DNA from: Gammaproteobacteria bacterium
GTDB lineage: Bacteria > Gemmatimonadota > Gemmatimonadetes > Longimicrobiales > Gaopeijiaceae
Reading direction: 5' to 3'
Assembly (NCBI GenBank): GCA_028821195.1
Contig: JAPPHB010000132.1
Location: 37,508 to 101,507, forward strand
DNA length: 64,000 bases
Part shown: in pieces, positions 61,601-64,000 of the stretch
Numbering within the stretch: position 1 is the first letter of the stretch
How the letters are laid out: the number at the start of each line of letters is the position of its first letter
Notes under the pieces: generated by a model
Database searches by the model: none
Told to the model about the DNA's origin: nothing
Seen by the model: only the letters and a program-made list of their open reading frames with translations
Made by a program: the position numbers and the translations under genes

Positions 61601-63036
61601 AGGACTCGCCGCTGGAAGCCGTGATCGGCCTCGAGGTCCACGTTCAGCTCGACACCGGGCGCAAACTGTTCTGCGCGGATTCAACCGCATTCGGAGCACC
61701 GCCCAACACGGCCGTGTGCCCGGTTTGCCTGGGACTGCCGGGTGCGCTCCCCGTGCTCGACCCGGGAGCGGTCGATCTCGCGCTCCGGGCAGCGCTCGCG
61801 CTGGACTGCACCATCCACCCCATCTCCATCTTCGCCCGCAAGAACTACTTCTATCCCGACCTGCCCAAGGGATATCAGATCTCCCAGTTCGAACGTCCCC
61901 TGGCCACCCGGGGCGCCGTGGAACTGGATGGCGGCCGGCGGGTGCGGATCCGACGGGTGCACATGGAGGAGGACGCCGGAAAGTCGCTACACGATCGCTT
62001 CGCCTCCGCGACCGCCATCGACCTGAACCGGACCGGCACCCCGCTGATCGAGATCGTTTCGGAGCCGGACCTCCGTTCTCCCGGAGAAGCGCGCTCCTAC
62101 CTCCAGCTCCTCAAGCGACTGATGGAATACCTGGAGGTATCCGATTGCAACATGGAAGAAGGCAGCCTGCGCGTGGACGCGAACGTGTCCCTGCGGAAGA
62201 AGGGAAGCGAGCGGCTCGAGGCCAGCACCGAGGTCAAGAACCTCAACAGTTTCTCGGCGGTGGAAAAGGCCCTCGGCGTCGAGATCGGACGCCAGACCCG
62301 GATTCGCGCCGAGGGCCGTGCCGTGACCCGCCAGACCCTGCTCTGGGATGCCGCGGGGGGTGACGTGCGGGTGATGCGGGACAAGGAGGACAGCCAGGAC
62401 TACCGCTATTTCCCCGATCCCGACCTCCCGCCTCTCGTCCTCTCGGCCGCGCGCGTCGCGTCGCTGCGGGCCGGACTGGGGGAGCTGCCGCGCGCGAAGC
62501 GCGAGCGCTTTCGGCGTCAGTACGAGTTGCCCGCATACGATGCGGACGTGCTTACTTCGTCCCGGGGACTCGCGGACTACTACGAAGCCATCGTCGCGTG
62601 CGGGAGGCAGCCCAAGACGGTGTCCAACTGGGTGATGGGGCCGGTGCTCGAGACTGTGAAACGGGGAATCGCCGACCTTTCCTCACCGGGGCTGGCACCC
62701 GGGCGACTCGCCGAACTGCTTGTGCTGGTGGACAAGGGGACGCTGTCGGCCACGGCGGCCAAGACGGTCCTCGCCGGCATGGCGCGCTCCGGCGACCCGC
62801 CCGGGGCGATCGTCCTGCGGGAAGGTCTCACGCAGGTGCGCGAAGACCAGGTGCTGGACAGGTGGGTGACGGAGGCGGTGGCGGCGCATCCGGAGGCAGT
62901 TACCCGCTACCGCGCGGGAGAGACGCGCCTCTTCGGGTTTCTCATGGGCCAGGTCATGCGTGCCTCCGGGCGCAAGGCGGACCCGCGCCGGGTGCGCCAG
63001 TTGCTGCGGGCCGCGCTGGACGCCGATGCGGATTGA
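61597..63036 (+). CDS. gatB: Aspartyl/glutamyl-tRNA amidotransferase subunit B
   Basis: This 479-residue protein opens [20 protein letters not shown]. It has [19 protein letters not shown] and [20 protein letters not shown], and [13 protein letters not shown]-type metal/kinase residues ([14 protein letters not shown]). The C-terminal YqeY-like tRNA-binding domain ends [20 protein letters not shown]. It phosphorylates and amidates the misacylated tRNA. ATGA overlap with gatA. GatCAB presence suggests that Gln-tRNA and/or Asn-tRNA is made indirectly. Confidence 0.97.
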   Translation: MKDSPLEAVIGLEVHVQLDTGRKLFCADSTAFGAPPNTAVCPVCLGLPGALPVLDPGAVDLALRAALALDCTIHPISIFARKNYFYPDLPKGYQISQFERPLATRGAVELDGGRRVRIRRVHMEEDAGKSLHDRFASATAIDLNRTGTPLIEIVSEPDLRSPGEARSYLQLLKRLMEYLEVSDCNMEEGSLRVDANVSLRKKGSERLEASTEVKNLNSFSAVEKALGVEIGRQTRIRAEGRAVTRQTLLWDAAGGDVRVMRDKEDSQDYRYFPDPDLPPLVLSAARVASLRAGLGELPRAKRERFRRQYELPAYDADVLTSSRGLADYYEAIVACGRQPKTVSNWVMGPVLETVKRGIADLSSPGLAPGRLAELLVLVDKGTLSATAAKTVLAGMARSGDPPGAIVLREGLTQVREDQVLDRWVTEAVAAHPEAVTRYRAGETRLFGFLMGQVMRASGRKADPRRVRQLLRAALDADAD

Positions 63037-63083
63037 AGTCGGCGGATTGCCGGCCGGCCTTCCCCGCGTGCTGGCTGCGGCCG

Positions 63084-63725
63084 TTACCCCGTCTCGCCAG
63101 CCGGCTCGCGCCCGTCATCCGGCCGCGTGACGGCGGGGGTGTCGGCCGGTTCATCGCCTGCGGGCCCCGCCGGGGCATCCTCTTCGACCGGGAGCGCGGA
63201 GCGGGCGCTACCGCGCGCGTGCTCAAGGGCGCGTGCGCCGGCGCCCACCCCGCGAACGGCCGCAGCCGTCTTCAGAAACGTCTCTTCAGCCTCGGCCTGC
63301 ACCACCTCCAGCAACGCATTGAACTCATCGATGCGGGTTTCCATGTGCGTCGATGCCTGCCTCAGCCGGTCGGACAGCGCCCGCACGGACCCTGTAAGGT
63401 GCCGCGCCTCGTCGCGCAGCGAGCGGGAAACGGCATCGACGTTGTCCGCGACGCCGGCAGCCCGTTCGAGCACTGGCCGGCTCTGTTCCTCCAGCCGGCG
63501 CGCGATGTCGGTGAGCCGGCGCCCGTGCCTGTCCAGCCGCCTCAGGAAGGCCAGCAGCGCCACGGCACCGAGCAAGGCCAGGACCACAAGGGCCAGGAGG
63601 CCCCACTCGCTGACATTCGCGATCCCCGAGGGCGCGATCGTGACAAAAACCGTGTCGGCCGCCGGTTCCTGCCCCGACACCCGGGCGGATGCCGCGGCGG
63701 TTGTCGTCCAAACCGTTGCAATCAT
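63084..63725 (-). CDS. Membrane-anchored coiled-coil protein (DUF948-like)
   Basis: The protein of about 213 residues has one membrane helix (WGLLALVVLALLGAVALLAFL, ~residues 39-59). A long amphipathic helix region follows (DIARRLEEQSRPVLERAAGV, DAVSRSLRDEARHLTGSV), then a Pro/Asp-rich acidic tail. This resembles DUF948-type proteins, whose role is unknown. The ATG at 63725 is the start I prefer over the track's 63872. It overlaps the stop of a small upstream ORF. It is convergent with gatB. Confidence 0.75.
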   Translation of the reverse strand: MIATVWTTTAAASARVSGQEPAADTVFVTIAPSGIANVSEWGLLALVVLALLGAVALLAFLRRLDRHGRRLTDIARRLEEQSRPVLERAAGVADNVDAVSRSLRDEARHLTGSVRALSDRLRQASTHMETRIDEFNALLEVVQAEAEETFLKTAAAVRGVGAGARALEHARGSARSALPVEEDAPAGPAGDEPADTPAVTRPDDGREPAGETG

Positions 63726-63832
63726 GGTATGATCAGGAGCGGCATGGAGCCGAGAAGATTGGCGGGGCTTCGCTGGAAGAGCGCCTTGACGAAGGGTGCA
63801 TCTAACGTATTGACAATAACTTGTAGAATCAT
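63722..63832 (-). CDS. Candidate 36-residue small protein upstream of the DUF948-like gene
   Basis: An ATG with GGAG 5 nt upstream opens a 36-codon frame (MILQVIVNTLDAPFVKALFQ, then RSPANLLGSMPLLIIP). Its stop overlaps the downstream ATG (ATGA). The segment is much more A+T-rich than its surroundings. It might be a real hydrophobic micro-protein, a leader peptide, or the N-terminus of a longer 83-residue frame. Function unknown. Confidence 0.4.
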   Translation of the reverse strand: MILQVIVNTLDAPFVKALFQRSPANLLGSMPLLIIP

Positions 63833-63880
63833 CTGTTCTCCAATGGTAGCGCATTCGAGGCTCGCGCTGCAAGAACTTCC

Positions 63881-64000
63881 ATGCACGTCCTGATCCCGCT
63901 GGCCGGGGCGGCGGCGGCGTGGTATGTTGGCGCGGCAGTATGGCCAGGGCCCCGACGCCCGACCGCCTCTCAAGGTCCCGGCGCTTGCCGGGCTCCCGTC
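63881..64000 (+). CDS. Possible start of a membrane/exported protein, cut by the window end
   Basis: An ATG frame stays open to the last base (40 codons) and begins with a hydrophobic segment, VLIPLAGAAAAWYVGAAVW, like a signal anchor. No strong ribosome site is seen, and the rest is too short to identify. It is too short for the ORF track. Confidence 0.3.
   Translation, partial: MHVLIPLAGAAAAWYVGAAVWPGPRRPTASQGPGACRAPV

Noticed and set aside
63037-63083. Bidirectional intrinsic terminator between gatB and the DUF948-like gene
   Set aside because: There is a GCCGGCCGGC palindrome but no loop or T-run on either side.

Overview
This 64 kb window is a high-GC bacterial chromosome segment, roughly two-thirds G+C by eye. 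It holds about 60 protein genes packed with very short gaps and many 1-4 nt start/stop overlaps (ATGA, GTGA, TGATG). I see no rRNA, tRNA, CRISPR array, insertion sequence or prophage. Several features point to a Gram-negative, two-membrane bacterium, and Gemmatimonadota or a close relative is my best guess: TolC-type and porin-type outer-membrane proteins, RseP, a gliding-type MglA GTPase, the bacterial alternative GlmU-like protein, a sodium/proton-independent split transhydrogenase, and an NtrY/NtrX-like pair. The taxonomic assignment is inference from gene content and style, not from a marker comparison.

Region 1 (1-12.2 kb) is housekeeping. It runs dnaX (3' end)-ybaB-recR, an unknown membrane-anchored protein, an MglA-type GTPase, pgsA and cinA on the plus strand. 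A compact dapB-dapA-dapD lysine/diaminopimelate operon follows on the minus strand, then grpE-dnaJ plus a small unknown gene. Next comes a minus-strand nifS/iscS-mnmA pair for tRNA thiolation, and a divergent small HIRAN-domain protein.

Region 2 (12.2-18.6 kb, minus strand) is an envelope export operon: a TolC-like channel, a membrane fusion protein with a striking poly-acidic insert, and two MacB/FtsX-type permeases. No ATPase gene is present beside them. An exported protein of unknown function lies upstream.

Region 3 (18.7-30.6 kb, plus strand) starts with a 1391-residue NtrY-like sensor kinase. It continues with an RsbRD-N-like protein, an aromatic-amino-acid-type PLP decarboxylase, the three-gene transhydrogenase pntAA-pntAB-pntB, a small outer-membrane beta-barrel protein and comM.

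Region 4 (30.7-36.4 kb) is the most unusual part. A minus-strand operon encodes a response regulator fused to a PP2C/SpoIIE phosphatase, an exported branched-chain-amino-acid-type binding protein, and a histidine kinase. It stands back to back with an RsbW-like anti-sigma kinase and a STAS anti-anti-sigma factor. Together these look like a complete ligand-sensing, two-component-controlled partner-switching module.

Region 5 (36.5-42.7 kb) carries a phosphate-selective-porin-like protein, formate-tetrahydrofolate ligase, an RNA 2',3'-cyclic phosphodiesterase, an NtrX/NtrC-type sigma-54 activator and signal peptidase I.

Region 6 (42.8-51 kb) is a long translation/envelope operon: rplM-rpsI-rpsB-tsf-pyrH-frr-uppS-cdsA-dxr-rseP. 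It is preceded by a good TTGACA promoter and has a hairpin between rpsB and tsf.

Region 7 (51-64 kb) has a minus-strand manC/alternative-glmU/metallo-hydrolase operon. On the plus strand follow a putative lipoprotein, serS, an orphan sensor kinase, a UvrD/PcrA helicase and gatC-gatA-gatB. The window ends with a minus-strand DUF948-like membrane protein, a possible coupled micro-ORF in an AT-rich patch, and the start of a gene that runs off the edge.
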